Part shown: piece by piece, positions 49,348 to 60,549 of the stretch
Numbering within the stretch: the first letter of the stretch is position 1
Layout of the letters: the number at the start of each line of letters is the position of its first letter
NCBI GenBank assembly: GCA_000827265.1
Contig: KN834786.1
Location: forward strand, 206,513 to 270,512
Direction: 5' to 3'
Source of the DNA: Collybiopsis luxurians FD-317 M1
Lineage: Eukaryota > Basidiomycota > Agaricomycetes > Agaricales > Omphalotaceae
DNA: 64,000 bases
Notes under the pieces: generated by a model
What the model was told of the DNA's origin: nothing
Seen by the model: the letters and a program-made list of their open reading frames with translations, nothing else
Database searches by the model: none
Translations under genes and position numbers: made by a program

Positions 49348-49709
49348 ATGGCCAAAGGCAAGGTTAAGCGATGGCTTTCTCAGGTAAATCAGCCCGCTTG
49401 GATTCTGTGCAGACACTACCCTGACCAGTCCTTTGCCATTGCAGATCGCCGCGTCGAAGGCCCAAAGGGAGGATGAGGTGCCCATTATGGGAGAAGAGAA
49501 CTTACAGGACTATTTAAACTTTTGTGCAGAGGTAGAAGCTGTTTTTAGCGAGGTAAGTCTATTCCGTGTCGATTCTTGTATGTCCCCTCATTGTTTTTTC
49601 CCCAAAGTATGCCGGTCCCGGGGCCACTGATGAGGTCGCCCCCCCTTGTGGCGATGGGGTACTCGCGACAAGAAAGGAGGGGTTGAACCTTTCGAAGACA
49701 AAAAAGTGA
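49348..49709 (+). CDS. Short hypothetical protein, about 80 aa
   Basis: Start 49348 (MAKGKVKRWLSQ) splices after CAG through an intron ending at 49444 to IAASKAQREDEVPIMGEENL. A second intron with GTAAGTC donor and CCCCAAAG acceptor leads to YAGPGATDEVAPPCGDG, with stop at 49707-49709. Two canonical short introns in phase favour a real transcript. The protein is charged, with no domain or membrane segment; the function is unknown. It could extend further if AAAAA|GTGAGG at the end is a donor. Confidence 0.35.
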
Positions 49710-51098
49710 GGACATTGTGGCAACGCCACCATGTCAATTTGGTCAGTGCCTTTCTTCTCTTCGTCAAAAGACCTGCCTACCTTATCCGCTGGGCTTCCCA
49801 TAGAATCAAATTGCTCGCTCTCTCTTTCGCAACTGTCATTCCCTCGGAATTCTCGATGCTATAAACTCTAAAAATCCGCCGACTGTGGCTCTAACTTTAT
49901 CGATCCTTTCTTGCTTCAAATCCTTGCTAATGACGCATCTTGCTATAATCTATTGCTTTCTCCATGTTTTGGGCCAATGGCCATCCTCGATATTTCCCCG
50001 TGAGTTTGTCCTCATCGGCACTCAGGTGTCCGTACTAACCTTTCAAACTCACAGGCGCTGCTGAATCCATCTTGCTACTTTCAACGCCTTCCCACCTAAT
50101 CTGTCTCACTCGTTCAATGAACCACGATTCGCGAGAACGTAGAATCGATCTGCTTTGATTATATTACCACCCATTTCGACGATCTTGTATCATATGTAGT
50201 GCATACTGTATCGCTGCTGTCTTACTTGCTTACATATGATTTGTATATAGTAGTTTATAATTCCTGAAAATGCACAATCGCCGACTCGATACACACGTAT
50301 TTTGGGAAATGAAGCTTGATTGTCTAATTTTGGCAATGAAACATCAGTTCTCGTTGAAGATAAACCATTCGGCTGTACTTGTGCACTTTTAATCCAAAAA
50401 TTCCAGCCCAGTGTCTCGCCAATCATCTGGTGATTTCCGTCGCAGTAAAGTGAGTAAAGTTATCTCTGATGATGGACCTAATTTAACTGATAACAGCGTA
50501 ATGACTGAAAGCGTCAACATAAAACTCGAATTTGTCCACCGATCTTCCTGATATCATGATGACTGTCAGCGAGGGCATAAATATTTGTATGATAGATGGA
50601 TATATGGTAGATAACACGTACTCGCGTTCCATTATGACCTGTCTATATATGACGAGGAGAATATGGCCAATACAATTCACTTTGCCGGTCAAATTGGGAA
50701 TTTTCGCCACTAGCCTTAACTGGTGGGCTGATTGTGGCTGGTTAGACTCAGCAAGATTGAAGGTTTAGAGCATTTTCGCGACAGCTTCGAAGTAACGAAA
50801 CAGCTTGGAGCATACCGATTGATACGTATTGTCAAAATCCCCATGAGGAGAGAGGCGTGTTCCTGAAACGAATAACTTCAGTAACCATACAAAGTCAAAG
50901 CTGTGCGTCGCATGCCATATTTGGTAAGGAAAATGAGCAACGCTTACTACCCTTACCGTGGTAGGATGTCATTCATGTTATTGACTGATTACTGTGGAGT
51001 CGTATAATTGAAGCCAAGTCAATTCTGGGACCTTTGACCCTACTTATATCACTGTCGGAAGTAGTACGTCACTACGCACACCATTATTTCCATCGTCA
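49710..51098. other. 1.4-kb intergenic region
   Basis: No gene recognised. The right part (about 50,850-51,060) matches the 3' flank of the second amidase (about 52,880-53,030) and so belongs to the duplicated block. Confidence 0.45.
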
Positions 51099-52573
51099 TC
51101 ATAACTCTGATTTCCAACCTCCTTCCTCAAAAATCTTGCTTACTTCCTCGCTCACATTCAGAAGGTACCTATCTTTGTACCTTGGGGCAACCAATGATAA
51201 ACCTATAGGAAGTCCATTGCTACCCGAAAAGCCAGGGATATTGACGACAGGTACATGCAAGGCCTAGCAGCGTATCAGGATCTAGCTGGGAATTCTGGAG
51301 AAATGAATACGTACTGTCCACATAGCATTGAATGCAGCGGATCCAGTACTTTCAATCCCTTCAGGCGCTTCATCAAGCGCACTGGGAGTCAAAATCGCCG
51401 CATACTGACTAGCAATGCGGTCAATGCTTGGCCTAAGCGAAGCGATAATGTCCAGTGCTTCCAATTGTTCTCTACGTGTAATGTTGGAGACATTCTCAAC
51501 TTGGCCTACAAGGAAATTGTCCATTTTCTCTTTAGCAGTGGTATACTCGCCCAAGAAAGCAGTTCGTCCATCTCCTTGAGACACTCTCAGATACAGATCC
51601 TGCATCCCATTGAAATCTTCCGGAAGCTCCAGCTCGACTACCTCCGCTCCGGCTGCTCTCAACAGTTCCGCAGCCCTTTCCATTGCTTTGACCGTCCCGG
51701 GGCCGGCCTCAGGCCAAACTTCCGTTTTGCATAGTGCAAAAGTTGCTCCCTGCAATATGAAAGGCTTTGGAATCTCGTCATCCTGGAGACGGAACACGTC
51801 TGCTAGAAGTTGGAAGTCCTGAATACTTCGAGCATAAAACCCGACCGTATCAAGATTGATGGAATACATTCGAACTCCTTCCCTTGAAATTGCACCCCAA
51901 GTTGGCTTGTATCCCAGAATGCCATTGAAGGAGCCAGGCCGAACAATACTGCCTAACGTCTGAGTACCTAGAGCGATAGGCACCTGCATGTCAGCTACTG
52001 CAGCAGCGGAACCGCTGGAGGAGCCTCCTGGAGTTCGACCCTGGTTGTGTGGATTGTAAGTTTTGGGTCCAACGGTAGTTGACGCGAACTCCGTCGTTGT
52101 AGTTTTTCCTGACATTGTGAATCAGCAGGCATCGGAGGGATACACTAAGCAGCTAAAGACCGAATATCAAGGCTCCAGAGTTTCTCAGTGTCATTACTGG
52201 ACTAGCGTCAACCTGAATCAAGCTTCCTTTATATAAAGGAGAGTTGTGTTCCGTAGGCATGTCTGAGGAGAATCATCCCAAATGTTCACCACATCGACTA
52301 TTGTTCATGTTCACCTTTTGTATACATCGTATCTTTGACTCCAATTGCCATGCCATGCAATGGTCCTCGCTCTCCCTTCGGGACTCTGTCCAATGCTCGA
52401 GCCTGGGAAAGAACCAAGTCGGGATCGAGACATGCCCATGCTTGTACTTGGGAGTCCCTCGACTCGACGTGTTTCAAGAGTGATCTAGCGTATTCTTCGA
52501 CTGTAATCTGGTCAGTGCGGATAAGCTGGAGAGCTTTGGACGCTGTAAGGCGATGGAGGCTATGCAACGACAT
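51099..52573 (-). CDS. Amidase signature family enzyme, tandem copy 1
   Basis: Hydrolyses an amide bond using the Ser-cisSer-Lys triad; the substrate is unknown. Four exons span the start at 52573 (MSLHSLHRLTASKALQL) to the stop at 51099. The catalytic Lys is in GMAIGVKD, the cis-Ser region is GGSSSGSAAAVAD (52010-52040), and the nucleophile Ser is in TLGSIVRPGSFNG (51930-51960). The C-terminal exon reads PVVNIPGFSGSNGLPIGLSL. Length is about 435 residues. In this copy the usual GGS before the nucleophile is LGS. It is very similar to the gene at 53.3-54.8 kb and in the same orientation. Confidence 0.92.
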
Positions 52574-53339
52574 GACTGTGCGATGAGAAGGTTTAAGCAG
52601 AATCCGAGTCGGAATTGAGGCGGAATTCCCGCGGAGATGCCGGTTTAGTATCTTGTCCTTCCTCTTGTGTATCTTACAGTGGAAAATACTCACACGTCGC
52701 TCTAACGAACCGTTATGGACTCATTTGTTGACTTATGTACGAAGTTTGTAAATTTTGACTCGTGAGCGACAAGCGAAGGAAATTTAGCTGCCACTCTTCC
52801 CGAAAATAGGTACTTCGCGAAAGAAATTCGATTTCTCGAGCAGCCTCTGAGTCTAAGAGGGCCTGAGAACATAGGGATTATCCGGAGGGAAGAGGCGTGT
52901 AGTATTACAGAACAAGTCAAAGCTGTGTATCGCGTACACTATAAACACCACCACGGTGCTAGAACTCAAGGCGAGCGTAATTAATGAACCAAGTCACTTC
53001 TGGGGCCGTTTACCCTGGCTAGTGAAGAAAGAGTGTCGTTCAGGCGGATACGAAACTGGATTTGGGAGCTGCAGTTAGCACTAGGACTTCAAGTACATGC
53101 TGATGTGAGTTACTCTAAACGAGGTTAGGCGCAGGAGGCAGGAACGCGGGAGGCAGGAATGGAGCCACGGGGACCAAGCTAATAAAACAGCAGTTTCTCT
53201 ATGGAGCAAAAAGTCATACTGCTCCTCGTTCCGTTACACACACACACGTAGTGCAGTGTATTCCCCACTTCCCGCACAACAATGCTATCACCGCTAGGAA
53301 AAGAGGCGCACTAGGATTTTACCAAATTCATGTTCGTCC
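52574..53339. other. Inter-amidase region with DUF1479 trace
   Basis: Contains the promoter of amidase 1 and the 3' flank of amidase 2. Positions 52837-52894 resemble the last coding exon of the DUF1479 gene (55075-55131) at the matching distance from the downstream amidase. A TG/CA-rich and GGAGGCAGGA-repeating stretch lies near 53130-53250. No intact gene. Confidence 0.5.
52837..52894 (-). pseudogene. Remnant of a DUF1479 gene 3' end
   Basis: Plus-strand GCCTGAGAACATAGGGATTA matches GCCTGAGAACATTTGGGGTA in the last exon of the DUF1479 gene, and CGAGCAGCC...CTG and TCCGGAGGA also align. It lies about 288 bp upstream of amidase 1, as the intact copy lies about 277 bp upstream of amidase 2. 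Only the last part of the gene is detectable. Confidence 0.45.
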
Positions 53340-54821
53340 TCATAGGTCTGATTGCCAACCTCCATTCCCGAAAACCTTGCTTATTTCCTCGCTCACATTC
53401 AAAAGGTACCTATCCTTGTACCTCGGAGCAACCAGTGATAAACCTATAGGAAGCTTACTGCTACCCGAAAAGCCTGGGATATTGACGACAGGTATATGCA
53501 AAGCCTAAAAGCGTATCGCGATTCAGCTGTGAACTCTTCCGGAGAAATGAATACGTACTGTCCACATAGCATTGAACACAGCGGAACCAGTGCTCTCAAT
53601 CCCTTCAGGTGCTTCATCTGGAACACTGGGAGTCAGAATAGCCGCGTACCGACTAGCAATGCGGTCAATTTTTGGCCTCAGCGAAGCAACAACGTCTAAT
53701 GCTTCCAGGTATTCTCTGCGCGTAATGCCGGAGACATTCTCGACCTGACCTACGAGAAAAGTATCCAGTTTGTCTTTAGCAGTGGTATACTCGCCCAAAA
53801 AAGCAGCTCGCCCATCTCCTTGAGATATTCTCCGATGTAGATCCTGCATTCCATTGAAATCTTCCGGAAGATCCAGCTCGACTGTCTCTGCTCCGGCCGC
53901 TCTCAACAGCTCCGCCGCCCTTTCCATTGCTTTGATCGTCCCGGGGCCGGCCTCAGGCCAAACTTCCGTTTTGCATAGTGCAAAAGTTGCTCCAGGCAAT
54001 ATGAAAGGTTTCGGAATCTCGTCATCCTGGAGACGGAAGACGTCTGCTAGAAGTTGCAAATCCTGGACACTTCGAGCATAAAACCCGACTGTATCAAGAT
54101 TGATGGAATACATTCGAACTCCTTCCCTTGAAATTGCACCCCAAGTTGGCTTATATCCCAGAATGCCATTGAAGGAGCCAGGCCGAATGATACTGCCTCC
54201 CGTCTGGGTACCTAGAGCGATAGGCACCTGCATGTCAGCTACAGCTGCACCAGAACCACTGGAGGAGCCCCCTGGAGTTCGACCCTTGTTATAGGGATTG
54301 GAAGTTTGCGGACCAACGGTGGTTGACGCGAATTCCGTCGTTGTAGTTTTTCCTGAGATAGTGAATCAGTACCTATTGGAGGGATACAGTAAATAAGTAA
54401 GGACCGAATATCAACGCTCCGGAGTTTCTCAGTGTCATTACTGGACTGGCGTCGACTTGAATAAGGCTTCCTTTATACAAAGGTGAGTTGTGTTCCGTAG
54501 GCATGTCTAGTACGGAGATCATTCCAGCATCGTTCTTCACGTCGACTGTTTTTCATTTTCACCTTTTGTATACATGATATCTTTTACTCCGATCGCAATA
54601 CCATGCAATGGCCCTCGCTCTTCCTTTGGAACTTTGTCCAATGCTCGAGCTTGAGAAAGAATCAAGTTGGGATTGAGATATGCCCATGCCTGTACCTGCG
54701 AATCTCTCGATTCGACGCGTTTCAAGAGTGATCTCGCATATTCTTCAACTGAAATCTGGTCAGTACGAATAAGCTGGAGGGCTTCCGACGCTGTGAGACG
54801 ATGGAGGTCGTGTGTTGACAT
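53340..54821 (-). CDS. Amidase signature family enzyme, tandem copy 2
   Basis: Start 54821 (MSTHDLHRLTASEALQL), stop 53340. The catalytic parts are complete: GIAIGVKD (Lys), GGSSSGSGAAVAD (cis-Ser) and TGGSIIRPGSFNG (nucleophile). The latter has the family-typical GGSI, so this copy is closer to consensus than copy 1. Intron positions equal those of copy 1. The DUF1479 gene lies directly upstream on the same strand, with 194 bp between its stop and this start, suggesting they were duplicated together and may act in one catabolic or nitrogen-release pathway (inference). Confidence 0.92.
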
Positions 54822-55015
54822 GATCAAGCGATGAGAAAGGGAGCGGAATCGGAATTCCCGCGGAGTAGCTTGTTATCTTATCATGTTTCATCAAGTCGGA
54901 CATCGTTCTGACTTCCGACAAAGTAAAATGGAAGTAAAATATAATGATTTTTTGTATACTTGCAAGTTTGCCTTAATCCTTACTCTATTCGACCGCGAAC
55001 AAAAATTAAAGAAGT

Positions 55016-56765
55016 TTAACTACCAGCAGTCAAACCCATAGCGAGCACTCCCTGAGGGGAAAGAAGGTCCCCAACCTCCCGAGCAATCCCTGCGAAGGCC
55101 TGAGAACATTTGGGGTAGTCCGGAGGACTTGTACTCTTCAGGAAGGTTTCCTTTTGTTTTTCAACGTATGCCTTGTTGATTGGGGTGGTCGGAACGGCTG
55201 GAATGTACATCACTGCACCCAAAGAATCAAGGGAGGAAGTGGATCAACGTTCATATAATGATTGTGAAACTTTCAAAACCTCACCTGCTGAATCCTCTTG
55301 GCCGGTGTGATCCACCTCTACCGAATGAACAACATCACAGTGCCAAAAGACTGTGTCCCCGGGCATGACTTTGGGGACAGAGGTCATTGTCTGCTCAAGC
55401 ATCAGGTGGGGATGCGATTCAGGTGTGGGCCGCGGGCCACCAAAGCCTTTGTCCAGGGCAAAGATCCCGGGAAAATCAGCATACGATATGTCTGGACATA
55501 TTCAAGCTCGCGTTCAGCTTACCGTTCGCGATATGAAAGAGGAGAGCTACTTGCCGTATTCCCAATTCTTCGAATCGAGTATTCCTGGAGAATTAACCGG
55601 CACCAATGGACGGAAGAATGGTCGAAGAATTATATACGCGTTGGAAAGAAGTAGGTCGGGAAAGACTTTCAGTGTCCCCTCAGTAGGAGCAGTTTCACTA
55701 TCAATCGACGCGTCAACGATGCAGGTAGGTACTACAGCGAATTCAAACAAACCTCATGGCTAGCCATCCTTGGAAAGTCCGGAAGACGGACGCCTATCCA
55801 AAAACGCTGTCAGATAGAACTCGTACGCATGCTAGGTTACGAACCTGATTAGCTCTATCGTACAGGGAGGACCGAGCTTCCAAACGGCCACGAAGTGCGA
55901 AAGGATCGTGCTTTTGCCAATCGCCCGTAAGAATATCGTCAAAGCAAGATCTGAATGCCGGATCTTGCCATCGTTCGATTGAGCCACCTAGGATGCCCTT
56001 CAAAGCTACGTACAGGCCAGCATGTTGATTCGAAGCGTACCATCTATATGAGGTGAGAATGCCGTCCATCCTCCCCCCGGATGTCTGATACGGAAGCGGT
56101 CTGCATACGTGAGTGGAGCTGAAAGATCGACGCCTTCCATAGGCGACGGGGAAGAGTCTCGATAAAGGTTATTGAGCCATGCCGACGCAGCCAGAACATT
56201 GGGGTGTGATCGAGCTTCGACTTGAGGTTTTGTCCAACTAGAACGAGAGACGAAATGGTACCAGCTTTCTGTTAATAACGAATGATAAACCCACTAGAGC
56301 TCGAAAAATTGTTTGTCCTTCGCAGGGAATCCTGTTTCGATTGTTTTAGAGATAGAGCGTAGGGGTATACGGAGAGACCTGCCTGGGACATCCGGGTTCG
56401 TTTTGACGAATTCCTTGAGGGAATCTTGCCATCCTCTAGCATCTTTGTCGTCCACAACATCTCTAATCACGACAGTTCCGATTCGTCGAATTTCATCAGC
56501 CCTTTCTGGGGGTAGAGATGCGAGCTCCGAAAATTTGACTTGCGGGATGTACTGTGAAGCTATTAGTAATGTCGAGGGCGCTATTCAAGTAAACAAGATT
56601 ACGAACCTCTGGGCCTTTCACCGAAACACGCTCAGAGACCTTCCCCAGCTCATCGATAATCTCTGCCCAAGCTTTAGTAATACGTGCGCGGAAATCGGGA
56701 CCGTAAGAAGAAGCAATATCAAGCTTGAGTTTCAGAAAAGTATTAGTGTGTTCGTTAGAAGACAT
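55016..56765 (-). CDS. DUF1479 protein (YbiU-like, putative 2-oxoglutarate/Fe oxygenase)
   Basis: A DUF1479 family member; relatives have a cupin-like fold and are thought to be Fe(II)/2OG oxygenases. Start 56765 (MSSNEHTNTFLKLKLDIA), stop 55016. Ordered blocks are RITKAWAEIIDELGKV, VKFSELASLPPERADEIRR, IGTVVIRDVVDDKDARGWQ and GRMDGILTSYRWYASNQHAG. Next come TEGTLKVFPDLLLSNAYI and ILRPFFRP, then DTVFWHCDVVHSVE, with H-x-D...H as possible metal ligands. The C-terminus contains MYIPAVPTTPINKAYVEKQK. Six or more short introns. It appears intact. Confidence 0.88.
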
Positions 56766-57478
56766 GTTGTTGGGGTTTGCAGGCAAAGACCGCGAGGCTT
56801 TTTATACAATGATGGATACCATATAAATGGGTCTGTGACTCGTGGCGGTGATTTTCCGATTTACCAGGTCAACTCAAAGTCCGACTTTGAGGCCAGAGGA
56901 TATCGGATGTAGATCCACGACTCGTGAACGGTTCACAGCTATATTAGTATTCTAATGGCTTCTGACTCATCGCCAGACGGAGTACTTGCCGCCTTGAATT
57001 GAGGGCAAAGAACAGTGTTCTGCGTTTGAAGGAGCTACAGCCGTTGATCCAAATCAAAGTATGTAAACCGTTCTGCGGCAGATGGAGTTATGTTACAGAA
57101 ATAGCCGCTGGTCATGATTATAGTGTTTCTTCGTCGTTCCTGGCCGTCGAACAATTCGTTTCTCGGAGAGATGAAGAAACCTGTACAAAGCAGACGAATT
57201 CGTTGTACCGTCACTTTACCTCTAACGTGAGTAGCCGTCTCTACTGAAGGTATCGAGATGGTCAGGGAGGAGTGTTGATCGAGAAGAACACATACGAATC
57301 CAGGACCAATTATAGGTTGACTTTTTACGAGAACTATCGTGCAAACAAGCGTACGTGGCATACCGCATTGGTTGGGAAAATTAACTCCGTCGATCGTCGT
57401 CAAGTCGGTTTTAAAGCGTGTCATATTATGAAATAACATCTCGTAGTACACTGAGAGTATGTACGATGCAACAGCTAA
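56766..57478. other. Intergenic region
   Basis: Between the DUF1479 promoter and the YPT6 3' end. A minus-strand 138-codon frame (57035-57451) begins 28 bp after the YPT6 stop, but it has no recognisable family or codon pattern. Confidence 0.4.
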
Positions 57479-58421
<943 letters not shown>

Positions 58422-58616
58422 TCGAGCTGCTCAGGTTTAATGAAGCTCTGAAGGAGTGGGTATTTGGAAAACTGAACTGAACAGTGAACGTGTAGCAGAA
58501 AGGCCGTGTTAATGGGCGTCTACACGGTGACCGTGTTTACTTCAAACGCTGCTGACAAACAATCTCAGCGCCCAAAATACAAGGCAGCAACCGTTTTCAT
58601 TAAAGCATTGGTAAAT
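58422..58616. other. Short intergenic spacer
   Basis: Between the YPT6 start and the stop of the next minus-strand gene; it must hold the YPT6 promoter. Confidence 0.4.
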
Positions 58617-59813
58617 CTATAAATATTGATAGAAAAAGTGAGGAAGCAGATTCATCCACCAAGCTCGAAACAACGTCTGTCCTCCTTCCTCTCGCATTAT
58701 TTTGAAAGCGCAGTCTATCAATCCGGTATACGGCTCGGCTTCGACCCTTGTTCTAAATTCAAAAGATCAAACTTCCGACGGCCAACAGCGTTCCTGGAAA
58801 TAGTCCGTACCTGTTTACATTCACAGTGGAATACTCCTGCAAGTAGGCACCTTCAGTTTCCTCCACAAAGCTTGCTTCTTCGAGGCCAAAATTACGTTGG
58901 ACAGAGAGCTTTGTAACCGTGACTTGAAGGGGTACACAGAGTATTTCAAAGACAATCGCTATAGCGAGGCTGCCAATGTATAAAAGGACATAAGGCCCTT
59001 TTTGAGCGAGGAACAGTAGTCGGACTTGCAGATAGCCGTGTAGCATCACCCATTGAAGTAACAGACCCACTACAAGGCCTGGGGTGAGGTAGAGTACCCA
59101 GAGGTGACGGCGCTCATGTGGCGTTAGCAATGCTTTTAGGGAAGTAGATGGTCCAAAGATAGAGAGCCTATAAGGCGTAACAATAGCTCTTCGATCGTTG
59201 AGCTCTACTTCAGATGACTATAGTTATCTGGATACTTACCGATTGATGATGATCTGGAATGGAATACCCACAAGCAAAGAGAGCAGTATAGAAGGAATAC
59301 CATAACCGGTGCCGAGTATAGGGAGACTGGAAGGTAGCATCCCGCGTTGGAATGATATTCTACCGAACCATAAGCCCGATGAGATCAAGCCAGAGACCAG
59401 AAGGTTTAGGAAGGTGGGGACTAGTGTTGGGTCTCGATGAGACAACTAACCCCATTGACGCTGCAAGCTTACTCACTGAAACCTTTGTAGAACCCAGTCC
59501 AGCCCTAATCAGAGAATGAGATTACTATCAACTTTCCAAAACGTGGACGAACCTCGACAGCATTAACTCTCTTCATCATCCCAAAGTAGCCAAAATCCCC
59601 TATCCGAACAAGTCAGAACATGATAGACTTTGGTGAAGATGAACACGAGTGACCTGGAACTATCGCTGGTATCAGACCTTCAATTTGAATTTCTGGTACT
59701 CTAAGTATGTAGTTTGCCCGGTATCGAATCAATACAGATCCAAAAGGATGTACAATGAGCAAACTAGCAAGCACGACCGCGAGAGGACGAAGGGAATCGA
59801 GTAGATAGGACAT
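58617..59813 (-). CDS. Divergent mitochondrial carrier-like membrane protein
   Basis: Similar in order to a fungal group of SLC25-like proteins. VHPFGSVLIRYRANY follows the N-terminal helix. FGYFGMMKRVNAVEGWTGFYKG spans an intron near 59495-59545. VGIPFQIIINRAITTPYRLS, LLTPHERRHLWVLYLTPGL and VPLQVTVTKLSVQRN come next, and finally EPYTGLIDCAFKIMREEG with LFRAWW. Stop at 58617-58619. The start at 59813 is the first Met before the first helix. A possible upstream extension (HPKRLPAFVANN just before it, after an acceptor near 59875) may add an exon up to about 60020. Signature motifs are degenerate, so transport activity is uncertain. Confidence 0.7.
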
Positions 59814-60549
59814 ATTGTTGGCTACGAATGCTGGCAGTCTCTTTGGGTGTGAGAATGGACGACGGCAAACAACCTGGGTTGAATAAAACTATGTATAGAG
59901 ACCGCGCTTTTTGGTATCGTGATGATGCGGCTGAAGCGGCTGTAGGCCGGATCCCCATCCAAGGCTTCAGAGGTGGACGAATGAGCTTTACTCTACGTCG
60001 TATGTTATATTGACCCAAACGCCAGGACCCAGGTTACATCCGTATGGCATTCCTGGTTTTTCCTTCCTCGCTACAGTGGGGGAGCTGGAGGAGCCAAGGA
60101 GAAGCAAGTGATTGATGAGCGCTTGACGCTTGATGCAGCTACTCAGCGGTAACAGCCTTGAAGACACGTTCCATTTTCTGAGCTCAGCCGGACTACACCC
60201 AAGCTCTACCATAGATGCTAAGAACGGTAAGAAACGAAAGAGATAAGATACCACGTGGATTGATTCTCAGAAAGGCAAATAGCTGAGAGCTCCCCAAGGC
60301 CCAAAACAGTATTCAGAGTGCACGCCGTTCTTTACAGCAATAAGCCTTAACTCAAGTTATACAAGCCAATAATATGGAAATGATAATTATAGAAACCGAG
60401 ATATTTGTTTTAATTTATGTAGTACACATACTCTTGATACCAGCGTCTGTATAACCAGTTTTTCACGACATATACATACCGTCGTCCACAATGTCCTGCA
60501 TCCTCTCCTCCCCTTAGAAAGACACTTGTAGATACGCACCAACCGCACC
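59814..60549. other. Intergenic region, possible first exon of the carrier
   Basis: The part from 59814 to about 60020 may belong to the carrier gene. The rest is AT-rich 3' flank of KEX2. No other gene recognised. Confidence 0.4.

Noticed and set aside
57035..57451. 138-codon minus-strand frame downstream of YPT6
   Set aside because: No recognisable domain, immediately after the YPT6 stop, and no splice support; probably chance.
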